64,000 nucleotides of DNA from JAIOQJ01 sp963718635 (lineage in GTDB: Bacteria > Planctomycetota > Planctomycetia > Gemmatales > Gemmataceae). The translations under genes were made by a program, and so were the position numbers. The DNA is taken from assembly GCA_963718635.1 (NCBI GenBank), contig OY970367.1:62001-126000 (forward strand), in the 5' to 3' direction. The notes beneath the pieces were generated by a model. That model was not told the DNA's origin. It worked only from the letters and a program-made list of their open reading frames with translations, and did not search any database. Shown piece by piece: positions 49,703 through 58,462 of this stretch. Numbering within the stretch: the stretch's first letter is position 1; each line of letters starts with the position of its first letter.

Positions 49703-50377
49703 TTAGCGAAGGATGTTGCCGCCTCCGCCAAAGCCTCCGCCGCCAAAACCGCCGCCGCCGAATCCACCGCCACCGCCGCCAAACCCGCCGAAGGGAGATC
49801 CACCTTGGCCGAAGCCGGTGCCGCCGCCAAACCCGCCCGCGCCACCTTGGCCGCCAAAGCCGCTGCCGGAGATGATGCGCGGATAGACGCGTTGAGCTTC
49901 GTCGCCGAATAGACCTTCCGCAGCCGGAACGCCGATGCGGACCCGACTGGCCGGGTCGGCGATGCCGACTTGGCCGAGAATGTCGGTCAACGCTAGGAAC
50001 CGCGACTCGTCCAGCTTCGGATCTTCGCTCGCTTCAATTAAGAAGTTGAAGGGGGCATCAGCCACCATTCGGCGTGAGGCGGCCGCCACATGACGACGCC
50101 CGAACGGCCCGAGCTCGGCTGTTTCCATCGTCCATTCGTACTGGTAGATGACAAAGTCGTCCGCCTCGGCCTTAGCCGCCTGGCGGAACTGGAATTCGCG
50201 CACATCAGCGCCGCGGTCCGCCGGCAAAGCGCCGGGATCGACATCGTTGCAGCCTTTGCCGCCGCTGCCGGCGCCGCCACCGCCGCGTAGACAGCAACAA
50301 GCAACGCCGCTCACCGTTAAGGTGGCAAGCGAACCCCAGAGCAACGCAGCGCGAAGGGCAGTTTGTCGAACGTTCAT
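49703..50377 (-). CDS. Gly-rich exported protein of the secretin operon
   Basis: The product is 224 aa, with a signal peptide ending in VSGVACCC (a cluster of three Cys; a lipobox-like site is possible). The middle part (about residues 50-160) looks folded (REFQFRQAAKAEADDFVIYQ, PFNFLIEASEDPKLDESRFL). A tail of about 55 residues is almost entirely Gly and Phe (repeats of GGGGFGG). I do not recognise the folded part. Its place between secretin and TPR lipoprotein suggests a role in the same surface machine. Confidence 0.75.
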   Translation of the reverse strand: MNVRQTALRAALLWGSLATLTVSGVACCCLRGGGGAGSGGKGCNDVDPGALPADRGADVREFQFRQAAKAEADDFVIYQYEWTMETAELGPFGRRHVAAASRRMVADAPFNFLIEASEDPKLDESRFLALTDILGQVGIADPASRVRIGVPAAEGLFGDEAQRVYPRIISGSGFGGQGGAGGFGGGTGFGQGGSPFGGFGGGGGGFGGGGFGGGGFGGGGNILR

Positions 50378-50445
50378 CGGGTAGTTCCTCGTCGCGAGAA
50401 TTCAGCAGATTTCCAGCCACGCGCCGAAAGACAAATATTGGTTTT

Positions 50446-50478
50446 GTAGGGTGGGTGGAGGCTTTGCGCAACCCACCG
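50446..50478. repeat. Hairpin repeat, family B (copy 5)
   Basis: TAGGGTGGGTGGAGGCTTTG followed by CGCAACCCACC, in the 117-bp spacer between secretin and the Gly-rich gene. Confidence 0.75.
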
Positions 50479-50494
50479 TTTTGCTTGCCCGCTA

Positions 50495-52492
50495 TTAAGG
50501 TTGCGGCGGCGTTTGCTTCGTCCGGTTGTATTGGTCATAAGGATCGAACGGGTAGTTCGGGTCGTCCGTGTGGCCGACTGGCCCGAAGATATCGCGCTGT
50601 TCGCAGCGGTGGTAATTCATCATGCGATGGATGTCGTTCATCACCGGGGCGCGGTAGTCCATCGAACGTCGGCCTTCCAGACGGCCGAACACGTAGAATT
50701 CCAGATCGCTCGGCGCGAACAGATCGCTGCCTGGCACCTTCGGAACATCCTTCTTATCGAGCGGATGCACCAGATCGGGCGTCACCAGGATGATGAGCTC
50801 CTGCTCGCCCGATTGCATCTGGTCGAAGCCGGCGAAGCGATTGAGGATCGGGATGTTGCCGAAGAATGGCACCCGGTTCGATTGAGAGCCGAGGTTGTTC
50901 TGAATCAAGCCGGCGACAGCCAATGTTTGACCTTCGCGCATTTCAACGGTCGTGTTGAAGTTACGCGTGTTCAAACCGGGGACCGATGAGCCGCCAATGC
51001 TCGAACCCGTCGACGTATCTCGCGTGCTGACGTTGGCCTGCATCTGCAGCCGGATGCGGTCGCGATCAGTGATGATCGGCGAAAAGGTCACTTGTACGCC
51101 GAAAGGGATGAACTGCACGCCTTGCAATCCGGAGCCTTGGGTGCTGCCGCCAAAACCGCCGATGACGGGCACGGGGAACTGGCCACCCGATTGGAACGAA
51201 GCCGTTTGGCCATTCAGCGCGACAAGCGTCGGCTCCGCCAGCGAACGGGCGTAGTTCAACGTCTTCAAAGCGTTGATGGCCAAGGGGAGCTGGCCGTTGT
51301 CCAGGATAACCGGCAAGTTAGCCTGCACGCCGCCGTTGACATTGGCGTTGGCGCCCTGAGCGAGAACGCCGCCCTGTGGTATCTGGATGCCGCCGGTCAA
51401 CTGGCCGAAGACGGTTGTGCCCCGATTGTTGATGACGTTGAAGTTCACGCCGATCGAGCGTGCGGCCGTGCGATTCACTTCAGCGACCGTGACACGCAGG
51501 TTGACCTGTTGTTCGCCCGGGATGCGTATGAGATTGATCACATTCGGCCCACCGGCGGTGATGAAACTATCCAGTCCGGGAGTGTTCGGGCTGATTGTGT
51601 CGCTGCTCAACGCCAGATTCAGATTGGTGATCGGCAACCGACTTCGACTGTTGCCGCTTTCATTCGTGCCGCCCGGCGCATTGGCGCGAATTACCTGAAG
51701 GATCTTGATAGCCTGCTCGGTGTCTTTGCACTGACCGGTGACGACGACTTTGTCTCCAACGAGTTTGAGCTTGATGTAGTTATCCGGGAAGACCTTGTTA
51801 ATCTCGATTTCGAGAGCCTGATAAGTCGCTTCCAACTGTTTCTTGGTGTCGGGATCGGGCAAAACACGGACGAGATAGCTGAGGATTTTATCCTTCGTCT
51901 TATCCTTCGGATCGGGGAACCAGAACGTCAGAACCGTAGTGCCGATCTTCCGTCCGACAATGATCAATTGCTTCGGATTAAGCAAATTTTGACCGAGGAT
52001 GCTTTCATCAGCCACCTGAATCTGCGTCGGTGTTTCTTTCAGCAGGATGATGCGCGTCCGGTTCTCAATGAGATTGAGCGTATTGCGCGGATCGATGACC
52101 GTATCGATGAACTGGTTGAACTCCTTTAAGTCTTCCTCGGTCGGCCTCGGTGTCGCGCCGAGCATCTGCTGGCCTTCGGGCAGACTCCGCAGTGCGCGGC
52201 TGGTCGGGGCCAAACAACGGCGCCGGTTGCGGCAGCATGTCGCCCGCGCCTTTCGGGCGCGCTCGACAACCGCGGGCGGCACGACCTTCGCCTTGGGCAC
52301 TTCATCCTGCATGGCAACCGGGGTGGCGCCCGCCTCGCGCGGCGGCGGCAATTGCCTCACTTCGGCAAAAGTTTCGGCGGGAAGCGGCGGCAAGTCGAAT
52401 ACTCGCTGCTTGGCCAACGGAGGCGGCGGATCGGGCAGTTCTGGCACAAGCACCGGCTGGGCAGCCAGTGGACCTACCAGCGCCAACAACAA
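50495..52492 (-). CDS. CpaC/RcpA-like outer-membrane secretin
   Basis: The product is 665 aa from the TTG at 52492. Hydrophobic signal LLLALVGPLAAQP. A Pro-rich linker follows, then a pilus-assembly N-domain (residues about 150-230: NRTRIILLKETPTQIQVADE, IIVGRKIGTTVLTFW), a BON-like domain (VFPDNYIKLKLVGDKVVVTG) and the secretin core with VNLRVTVAEVNRTAARSIGV and the C-terminal LAVAGLIQNNLGSQSNRVPF then GNIPILNRF. It forms an outer-membrane ring for Flp/Tad pili or type II secretion. Two oddities: residues about 83-110 read better in another frame (GDMLPQPAPLFGPDQPRTAE), suggesting a pair of compensating indels near 52185-52250; and a better start may lie upstream (Met at 52586 or 52583) after another frame correction near 52500. 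Confidence 0.9.
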   Translation of the reverse strand: MLLALVGPLAAQPVLVPELPDPPPPLAKQRVFDLPPLPAETFAEVRQLPPPREAGATPVAMQDEVPKAKVVPPAVVERARKARATCCRNRRRCLAPTSRALRSLPEGQQMLGATPRPTEEDLKEFNQFIDTVIDPRNTLNLIENRTRIILLKETPTQIQVADESILGQNLLNPKQLIIVGRKIGTTVLTFWFPDPKDKTKDKILSYLVRVLPDPDTKKQLEATYQALEIEINKVFPDNYIKLKLVGDKVVVTGQCKDTEQAIKILQVIRANAPGGTNESGNSRSRLPITNLNLALSSDTISPNTPGLDSFITAGGPNVINLIRIPGEQQVNLRVTVAEVNRTAARSIGVNFNVINNRGTTVFGQLTGGIQIPQGGVLAQGANANVNGGVQANLPVILDNGQLPLAINALKTLNYARSLAEPTLVALNGQTASFQSGGQFPVPVIGGFGGSTQGSGLQGVQFIPFGVQVTFSPIITDRDRIRLQMQANVSTRDTSTGSSIGGSSVPGLNTRNFNTTVEMREGQTLAVAGLIQNNLGSQSNRVPFFGNIPILNRFAGFDQMQSGEQELIILVTPDLVHPLDKKDVPKVPGSDLFAPSDLEFYVFGRLEGRRSMDYRAPVMNDIHRMMNYHRCEQRDIFGPVGHTDDPNYPFDPYDQYNRTKQTPPQP

Positions 52493-53160
52493 GCCAGCGC
52501 TTACGCGCCGCTAGCCGTCGTGTCGATTGGTGGTGAAACCCGGTCGGCTTAACCATTGGAAGGCCCTGCTTTCGGTTAGACATCATGGCGAACCCTTCCA
52601 GGCCGTGAACTCGGAGAGCATTGACTACATTGCGTATTTCCGCGCAATTGATGGCGAGGAACACGCGCCTTTTGGCCGTCATGCTGGGAGTTATCGGCAC
52701 GACCCGTACAATCGCTCCACTTTTTCTGCGGCAGAATGAGGCGGGGTTTGATGATTCTGAAGATTTAGCAGCGGCGAAGTAGAAAATGGGCAAGTTGGGG
52801 AAAGACCTTGATAGGTGTGCGCAGACTCATTGCGAAACTTTGGATTCATTGAGTCAGCAACTCGCGACCAGTCATTGCATGCCGCCGGGGTGCGCCAACT
52901 CTTTCTAGCAATTCTGGCGAGCGGCGCGGCGTAAGCCCGCCGTGGGTTCGGAACCACGGCGGGCTTACGCCGCGCCGCTCGCCAAAATCCGTTAACGCAC
53001 CCTGCAGCCGAGCCGACCTCTTCGCAAGTCTCGGCAACTTTTATAGACTGGCATTTCCGAAGTATCTTGACTGATGCCGACCAACTTGAAAACTCTTTTA
53101 TTTGGCGATGGATTGCAAAACAGTCGAATACCTGCAAGCAGAACCGAGACTAATATCTTC
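52493..53160. other. Divergent spacer between the secretin operon and apgM
   Basis: About 670 bp. The part near 52500-52586 may encode the true N-terminus of the secretin in another frame. The rest holds the long family C palindrome at 52888-53002. No separate gene is evident. Confidence 0.5.
52888..53002. repeat. Long palindromic element, family C (copy 1)
   Basis: About 115 bp. The central arms GGCGAGCGGCGCGGCGTAAG...GCCGTGG and CCACGG...CTTACGCCGCGCCGCTCGCC pair over about 30 bp around GTTCGGAA. Looser outer arms GGGTGCG...ATTCT and ATCCGTTAACGCACCC also pair, so the whole unit is a nested inverted repeat. Confidence 0.9.
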
Positions 53161-54381
53161 ATGAAATACGCCATCATCATCCCGGACGGTTGTGCCGATG
53201 AACCGCAAGAGTCGCTCGGCGGCCGGACGCCTTTGCAGGCGGCTGCGTTGCCGAACATGGACCGCATTGCCCGAATGGGCGTCGTGGGTCGTTCGAACAA
53301 TGTGCCGAAGCCGCTGACGCCGGCCAGCGATGTGGCGACGCTCAGCCTCTTCGGCTATGACCCGCTGGTGGTCTACACTGGTCGGGCGCCGCTCGAAACC
53401 GTGGCGATGGGAATTCAGCTTGGTCCGAACGATTGGGCGGTGCGCTGCAACCTTGTCTGCGTCAAAGATGGCAAGATGCACGACTTCACCGCCGGGCACA
53501 TCAACAACAGCGATGGCGCTCGGCTAATGGCAACGGTACAAGAAAAACTCGGCGGCGGGGTCCCCGGTGGAACTTTAGAGTTCTTTCCCGGTGTGCAATA
53601 TCGCAATATTCTCGTTTATCGCGCACAGGGTAAGGCTGCCCCGTTCAGTAAGGAAACGACCGCCCAACCGCCGCACGACATCCCCGAAAAGCCGATTGCG
53701 GACTATCTGCCGCAAGGCCCCGGCTCGGAGTTGTTGCGCAACTTGATGCAGCGCAGCCTGCCGCTCTTTCGCGATCATCCCGTCAATAAGGAACGCATCG
53801 CTCGCGGCGAAAAGCCGGCCACGCAAATTTGGCTTTGGGGCCAAGGGCGTGCGCCGAGCGTCAGGCCATTCGCTGAGGTGTATGGACGTAGGGGCGCCAT
53901 TGTGAGTGCCGTCGATCTCGTTCGCGGCACGGCCATGCTCATCGGCTGGGAACGCCAAGATGCACCCGGCTCGACGGGCTATCTCGATACTGATTATGCC
54001 AGCAAAGGTCGCACTGGGATCGAAGCTCTGAAGACGCACGACCTGGTATGCGTTCACATCGAAGCCCCGGACGAGGCATCGCACGAAGGCCGGGCCGATG
54101 CGAAGGTAAAGGCATTGGAGGAAATCGATCGGCACATCGTCGGGCCGATGCTCGAAGCGCTGCCTGGCCACGGCGACTGGCGCATCCTCGTTTCGCCCGA
54201 CCACCGCACCTTGTTGCAAACCCGCGCTCATGCTTATGGCCTGGTGCCTTTCGCCATTGCAGGCACGGGCATCAAAGCAAAGGGGCAGGAAAGCTATGAT
54301 GAGCCTACCGCTGCTGCCAGCGGCCTGCAGTTCGACCCGGGGTGGGGATTGATGAAGTGGTTCCTAGACGAAAATCGGTAA
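53161..54381 (+). CDS. apgM: Cofactor-independent phosphoglycerate mutase, archaeal type
   Basis: About 406 aa from the ATG at 53161 (MKYAIIIPDGCADEPQESLGG); a longer start at 53074 adds 29 residues without homology. It belongs to the ApgM branch of the alkaline phosphatase superfamily and interconverts 3- and 2-phosphoglycerate in glycolysis. Key segments are IIIPDGCAD with a metal-binding Asp, the phosphoserine region LTPASDVATLSLFGYDP, CVHIEAPDEASHEGRADAK with Asp and His metal ligands, and LVSPDHRTLLQTRAH, close to the usual DHPTP. This type occurs in archaea and many planctomycetes. Confidence 0.94.
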   Translation: MKYAIIIPDGCADEPQESLGGRTPLQAAALPNMDRIARMGVVGRSNNVPKPLTPASDVATLSLFGYDPLVVYTGRAPLETVAMGIQLGPNDWAVRCNLVCVKDGKMHDFTAGHINNSDGARLMATVQEKLGGGVPGGTLEFFPGVQYRNILVYRAQGKAAPFSKETTAQPPHDIPEKPIADYLPQGPGSELLRNLMQRSLPLFRDHPVNKERIARGEKPATQIWLWGQGRAPSVRPFAEVYGRRGAIVSAVDLVRGTAMLIGWERQDAPGSTGYLDTDYASKGRTGIEALKTHDLVCVHIEAPDEASHEGRADAKVKALEEIDRHIVGPMLEALPGHGDWRILVSPDHRTLLQTRAHAYGLVPFAIAGTGIKAKGQESYDEPTAAASGLQFDPGWGLMKWFLDENR

Positions 54382-54550
54382 GGCGAGCGGCAAGAACAAT
54401 CTACCCCGCGCAATGGTAGCCCGGAGCGCACGAGAGAGTAGGCTTCGGGCTCCCGCGTAATAGGAGCCCGAAGCGCAAGCAAGGGTAGGCGCTTCCCCTT
54501 GCTTGCGCTTCGGGCTCCCATTGCGGTTATTTTTCCTCTTGCCGTTCGCC
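54382..54550. repeat. Palindromic element with terminal inverted repeats, family D (copy 1)
   Basis: About 169 bp. The ends GGCGAGCGGCAAGAACAATC and, inverted, GGCGAACGGCAAGAGGAAAA are similar. Inside are several copies of a GGGAGCCCGAAGCGCAAGCA unit in both orientations, forming long hairpins. It starts at the base after the apgM stop. A second copy is at 59534-59658. Confidence 0.85.
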
Positions 54551-54570
54551 TAATTGACCGTAGGTCAAGA

Positions 54571-54680
54571 GGTTGCGCTAACTCTTTCTGGCAAGCGGCG
54601 TGGCGTAAGCCCGCCGTGGGTTCGCCGGCACCACGGCGGGCTTACGCCACGCCGCTCGCCAGAATCCGTTGCGCGCACCC
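54571..54680. repeat. Long palindromic element, family C (copy 2)
   Basis: Same structure as the copy at 52888, with stem GGCGTGGCGTAAGCC paired to GGCTTACGCCACGCC. The C-G pair of copy 1 is replaced by T-A on both arms, a compensatory change. The loop is longer (TTCGCCGGCA). Confidence 0.9.
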
Positions 54681-54698
54681 GGTTAAGACGCTTCTCTT

Positions 54699-55652
54699 TT
54701 AATCCATCACTTCGGGCATCGCCGGGTCGCCCGGCTTTGGCGTAGTCTGACGAAATAGGTAATGCTGAGCCAGTGCTGCGACGATAAGTCCGCCCCCAAG
54801 CCAAGTGGTGAGCGGCGGGGTGTCCGTCTCCGGGCTGATCAAATATACCCACAGCGGGTTGAGCAACGGCTCGATCAACACGATCATCCCTGCTTCTTGC
54901 GGACGAACGTGCTTGAGTCCGCGTGCGAAGAGCATGTAGGGCAAGGCCAACTGCACCGCGCCGAATAAGAACAGAAAGCCAAGCTGTCGATAGCTTGGCC
55001 CGGCCACCCACTGGGCGAAGTAGGCAGGGCCATTGACCAAGGCGATGCAACTGCCGATGCAGCAGGCGCTGCCAAGCAGGTTCAGCGTCGTCAGCCACAT
55101 GGCGGAATGATTTCTGAAAAGCCGGAGCGAGATGATCACCCCGCCATACATCAGAGCGCTGGCCAGGGCCATAACGGAGATCTCCGCGCGGTCGAGGCCA
55201 TCGCGAGCCCAGCCGCCGCCCACGATGACAGCCACGCCGGCCATGCCGATGACGATGCTTTGCAGGCTGCGGCCATCGTGCGGATCGCCCAGCGCATAGA
55301 CGCAAATGAGATAGACCCAGAAGGGGGCGGTGTTTTGCAGCAGGATTGCGTTGGCCGCCGAACCAAGGGCCAAAGCTGACATGTAAAGCGCGTTCATGGC
55401 GGCGAAACAGGCGATCATCAGCAGCATCGACGGCTTAAACGAGCAATCCCGCCGGGACATAAACGGCAGAAAGACACAGCCGGCAAATAGAGAACGGAAG
55501 AACGCGATCTGCAAGGGTGACAGCGGCACATCGTTCAGGCCGAGCACCGTATCGCGCTGCAAGAGGCGCATTAAGAGCCCGCCCAGGCTCCAAAGAATGG
55601 CAGCCGCGACAATCGATAATCGAGCAGGGCCCAGCACGGCAGCAGTTGTCAT
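54699..55652 (-). CDS. EamA/DMT-family transporter
   Basis: About 317 aa from the ATG complement at 55652. It has about ten hydrophobic helices in two five-helix EamA repeats (first: IVAAAILWSLGGLLMRLL, FFRSLFAGCVFLPF, AANAILLQNTAPFWVYLI; second: ALASALMYGGVIISLRLF, LGFLFLFGAVQLALPYML, AGMIVLIEPLLNPLWVYL). The family exports or imports small metabolites such as amino acids; the substrate cannot be told. The frame stays open upstream to 55934, but that part translates repeat DNA, so the shorter start is chosen. Confidence 0.9.
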   Translation of the reverse strand: MTTAAVLGPARLSIVAAAILWSLGGLLMRLLQRDTVLGLNDVPLSPLQIAFFRSLFAGCVFLPFMSRRDCSFKPSMLLMIACFAAMNALYMSALALGSAANAILLQNTAPFWVYLICVYALGDPHDGRSLQSIVIGMAGVAVIVGGGWARDGLDRAEISVMALASALMYGGVIISLRLFRNHSAMWLTTLNLLGSACCIGSCIALVNGPAYFAQWVAGPSYRQLGFLFLFGAVQLALPYMLFARGLKHVRPQEAGMIVLIEPLLNPLWVYLISPETDTPPLTTWLGGGLIVAALAQHYLFRQTTPKPGDPAMPEVMD

Positions 55653-55769
55653 TCCGGAAAAGCGTAGTGATTTCTCGACGGCACGGCGAAAAAAAGATCG
55701 GACAAAAACATGCCGGCAAAAAGATAAGAGTAAATACCGATAGAAATTCTCAATCAGCGCGTAAACTCG

Positions 55770-55907
55770 CCCTTCCACACCCTCCCCCCGGCTTTGCGGG
55801 GGGGAAGGCAGGGTGGGGGGAACTGCCCTGAGTGTTGCAACCGTTGTTGATGGGCAAGACGCTCTGCCCCCACCCTGCCCTCCCCCTGCAAAGCCAGGGG
55901 GAGGGTA
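55770..55907. repeat. Two hairpin repeats, family F (copies 4 and 5), in opposite orientation
   Basis: Copy 4: CCCTCCCCCCGGCTTTGCGG then GGGGAAGGCAGGGTGGGG. Copy 5, inverted: CACCCTGCCCTCCCCCTGCA then AAGCCAGGGGGAGGG. The two together can also pair with each other. Confidence 0.75.
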
Positions 55908-55967
55908 AAACGGGCTCCGCGCCCGTTTCAACATCCGTCAGAATCGGCTGGCGCATCTGATGGTTCA

Positions 55968-56080
55968 GGGTGCGTCAACGGATTCTGGCGAGCGGCGCGG
56001 CGTAAGCCCGCCGTGGGTTCGGAACCACGGCGGGCTTACGCCGTGCCGCTCGCCAGAATTGCCAGAAGGTGTTAGCGCAT
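55968..56080. repeat. Long palindromic element, family C (copy 3)
   Basis: Inverted relative to copy 1: it begins with GGGTGCGTCAACGGATTCTG, matching the reverse complement of copy 1's right arm. The central hairpin GGCGTAAGCCCGCCGTGG / CCACGGCGGGCTTACGCC is intact; one stem position (GCGC opposite GTGC) is mismatched. Confidence 0.9.
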
Positions 56081-56187
56081 TTAATGGTTCAGACTCGTTT
56101 ACTAAACTCTTTGAGGCAGCGGGTGCCCGTGCTATACTCACTTGATTGGAAGCCGAGCGACCGCGACCTCGTGAGGGCAAAACGCCA

Positions 56188-57405
56188 ATGGCCTGGGTGA
56201 ACTGGACACGCCGAACGGAACCCGAACCTTCACGGGTCGGCGGCGGTATCGGGATTGAAATCAATGCCGACTCATTCCGTGCAGCCGCTGCTACCGGCAA
56301 CCGCAATCGCCTGTTGCCGCTCGATGAGCCGCATCTGGACCTGCCGTTGGCAATCAGCTTGGAACACCGCGCCAGTTGTGGGTCGAAAGGGCGAAAGCCT
56401 GGTTCGGCGTCTGCCCCATGCCGTTTGCAAAACGTATCTGCCGCTTCTCGGGCAACCGCGCGAATGGAAAGCGGGCCGTCATTCACTTGATGCCGGGGCT
56501 GCGCTGGGCCTTGCATTTGATAGGCTCAGGCCGATCGTTGGCGACCAAAACAAGGTCTACCTCGGCGTTCCGTCTTATTTGAACCTGCGCCAAGTGGCCA
56601 AGCTCTCGGCTATTGCTACAAGTCGACGTCTCATGCTCGCTGGCACGGTGATGACCGCTCTCGCTTTGGCTGCCGATCGCGCGGCTTCGTTGATCGCTCA
56701 TCCCGAAAATCACGACCGGCCCGAAGGCGTCGTGCCGTTGCATCGGCCGAACACCACGCTGCCCGCCGAGGCGCTCGTCGTCGATGCCGATGATCACGCG
56801 CTGAGCGTTAGTCTTGTGCGCATCGAGCCCGATTGCATTCGGCTTGAAAAGACGGTTGCCCTGATGCAAGTCGGTGGCCGCTTCTGGAAAGAGCGACTGC
56901 TCGATTCGCTTTCCGATCGCTGCATTCAATCGTGCCGTCGCGACCCGCGCACTCGGCCGAAGCGGAGCAATCCCTCTACGAACAAATCGACGCCGGCCTC
57001 GACCGCATCCAAGACGGCCAACGCCTCACCCTCAGCCTGCGCACCGATCATTGGTATCAGGATCTCCATTTGCAGCCCGAAGAGTTCGCCGCCCTCTGCG
57101 CTTCACTGATCAAAGCAAGCGTGGCCGGCGTCCATGAACTCCTGGCCGACTGCTCGGCCGCCGAACCGCTGCGAGCCGTCTGGATGACCCACACCGCCGG
57201 ACGACTTCCCGGCCTGGCGCAGGCACTTTACCATAACGTCGCCGAGCGAACCTCGGTGGGCGTGCTTCGCGCCGAAGCCAGCGCCATCGCCATCGCCAAC
57301 CTCGGCGAACACTGGCCCGGCAGCGGCCACCTCGATTCAACCATCCCGCTGAAACTTTCGGCAGCGAAAAAGCAGACGTTCGTTTCAGCGAAAACGGGAC
57401 GCTGA
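56188..57405 (+). CDS. Hsp70-like ATPase-fold protein without substrate-binding domain (two frameshifts)
   Basis: About 405 aa repaired. The segments follow the actin/Hsp70 nucleotide-binding fold: GGGIGIEINADSFRAAA at the first phosphate-loop position, VYLGVPSYLNLRQVAKLSAI where Hsp70 has its VPAYF motif, LVVDADDHALSVSLVRIE in place of the second phosphate loop, VGGRFWKERLLD near the GGEDFD position, and a C-terminal AVWMTHTAGRLPGLAQAL where Hsp70 has VGGSTRIP. Both glycine-rich loops are degenerate, so ATP hydrolysis is uncertain. It ends where the Hsp70 substrate-binding domain would begin. The frame breaks near 56370 (SLEHRA into PVVGRKGESLVRRL) and near 56950 (RRDPR into HSAEAEQSLYEQ, one C lost). 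The assignment rests on pattern and position, not close identity. Confidence 0.65.
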
Positions 57406-57417
57406 GCGTGCTTGGGG

Positions 57418-57499
57418 CTCGCCGAAGGCGAGCCGAACAGCGTAAGCTGTCGGGTGCTGCACTCGCCGAAGGCGAGCGGAACAGCGTAAGCAGTCGGGT
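57418..57499 (+). repeat. Tandem direct repeat, 44-bp spacing, with inner hairpin
   Basis: Two copies of CTCGCCGAAGGCGAGC-GAACAGCGTAAGC-GTCGGGT (57418-57455 and 57462-57499). Each contains the palindrome CTCGCCGAAGGCGAG, and the second changes CTGT to CAGT. A related CAGCGTAAGCTG occurs near 36699. It lies just after the Hsp70-like gene and may end its transcript. Confidence 0.75.
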
Positions 57500-57579
57500 G
57501 AAATACCAAAATCTAGATCTCAAATCGATATGTTTCGCGTGGTTAATATTGCTCTAACTTATCCACGAAGGCGTGAACC

Positions 57580-57843
57580 ATGACTTGCTCCCGCTGCCAT
57601 TCGAACGTACCGTACTCTGAAGACTGGTACGATAAGTTGTGTCCAGGTTGCGCGGATGCAACCGACGGCGAATGGTACTGCAGTATTTGCTGTAATTCAG
57701 GCTTGTTTGAACAAATGGGCGGTTCGGGCACAGACGATCCGCAATGCTGTGGCGTACTCTGTCTGAAGGAAGACGATGTCGAAGAAGTCGATTATACGCC
57801 GATGCCAGACGTGCCATATGTGCAAGAAACAAGCAATATTTGA
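57580..57843 (+). CDS. Small Cys-rich protein, probable zinc ribbon
   Basis: The product is 87 aa with eleven cysteines: CSRC at residues 3-6, CPGC at 21-24, CSIC-C around 34-38, then CC and C near 56-61. The CxxC pairs point to one or two zinc-binding ribbons. The C-terminal third is acidic (KEDDVEEVDYTPMPDVPY). No family is recognised. It lies 1 bp from the end of the convergent HNH nuclease gene. Confidence 0.6.
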   Translation: MTCSRCHSNVPYSEDWYDKLCPGCADATDGEWYCSICCNSGLFEQMGGSGTDDPQCCGVLCLKEDDVEEVDYTPMPDVPYVQETSNI

Positions 57844-57844
57844 T

Positions 57845-58462
57845 TCAACCGCTCTGTCCCGAATGTCGCAGCCTATCCGCTATCCTCTTCCGCAATCCGT
57901 TGGCGACCTGCTGACATCGCGCCATCTCAGCATTCACTGACTCCCATAGCTGCCAGTAACTTGTCCATTCTTCCGTTCCGAGTATTGCCTCGAAGTCGAT
58001 AACGGTTGGCTGCAGCCACTGTTCGTACAGTTCGAGTCGTGCAATGCGTTCGGCTACGTCGAGGATCAGTCGCTTCGTCGGCGAATGTTGAGCGGTTTCG
58101 CTGACTATCCAAATGCGCCATTGCTTATTGCCCTTGCTCTGGTTGCACTTTGCACAGGCAGGCACCAAGTTAGCGATTTCCGAAATGTATCCCGTTGGTC
58201 GTTGATTGAGCACTATTGGCCGAAGGTGATCCCATTCCGTCATCTTGTTACCGCAATAAGCACAATGCATGTTCGTCACGTCCATTTTAAGAATCTGCAG
58301 TGCCTTTTCGATCTCTTGGAAGCTGGGTTGGACGGAGGGAATCACCGCATTGACGAATGCATTTGTAATACTTGATTTTCGCGATACCATCGTCTGAATC
58401 TTCGGCATCTGGAACGCAGCCGACAAGAGTTTTTTACGCTCGCTTTCTTCAAGAGGTGTCAT
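57845..58462 (-). CDS. HNH endonuclease
   Basis: The product is 205 aa. The nuclease core is HCAYCGNKMTEWDHLRPIVL then ANLVPACAKCNQSKGNK: two CxxC zinc pairs around DH (catalytic His), with the final Asn and Lys, as in McrA/HNH nucleases. Flanking helices have no known domain. Its start overlaps the stop of the XRE regulator by 4 bp (58459-58462), so the pair is one operon. It may cut foreign or modified DNA; no methyltransferase is present. Confidence 0.88.
   Translation of the reverse strand: MTPLEESERKKLLSAAFQMPKIQTMVSRKSSITNAFVNAVIPSVQPSFQEIEKALQILKMDVTNMHCAYCGNKMTEWDHLRPIVLNQRPTGYISEIANLVPACAKCNQSKGNKQWRIWIVSETAQHSPTKRLILDVAERIARLELYEQWLQPTVIDFEAILGTEEWTSYWQLWESVNAEMARCQQVANGLRKRIADRLRHSGQSG

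Larger units (their letters stand above)
55653..56187. other. Spacer with stacked repeats
   Basis: 535 bp between the EamA gene and the Hsp70-like gene. It holds family F hairpins at 55770-55830 and 55867-55907 and the family C palindrome at 55968-56080. No gene is seen. Confidence 0.6.

Noticed and set aside
57418..57499. Possible CRISPR-like repeat
   Set aside because: Only two direct copies with a 6-bp gap and an inner palindrome; there are no spacers and no cas genes.
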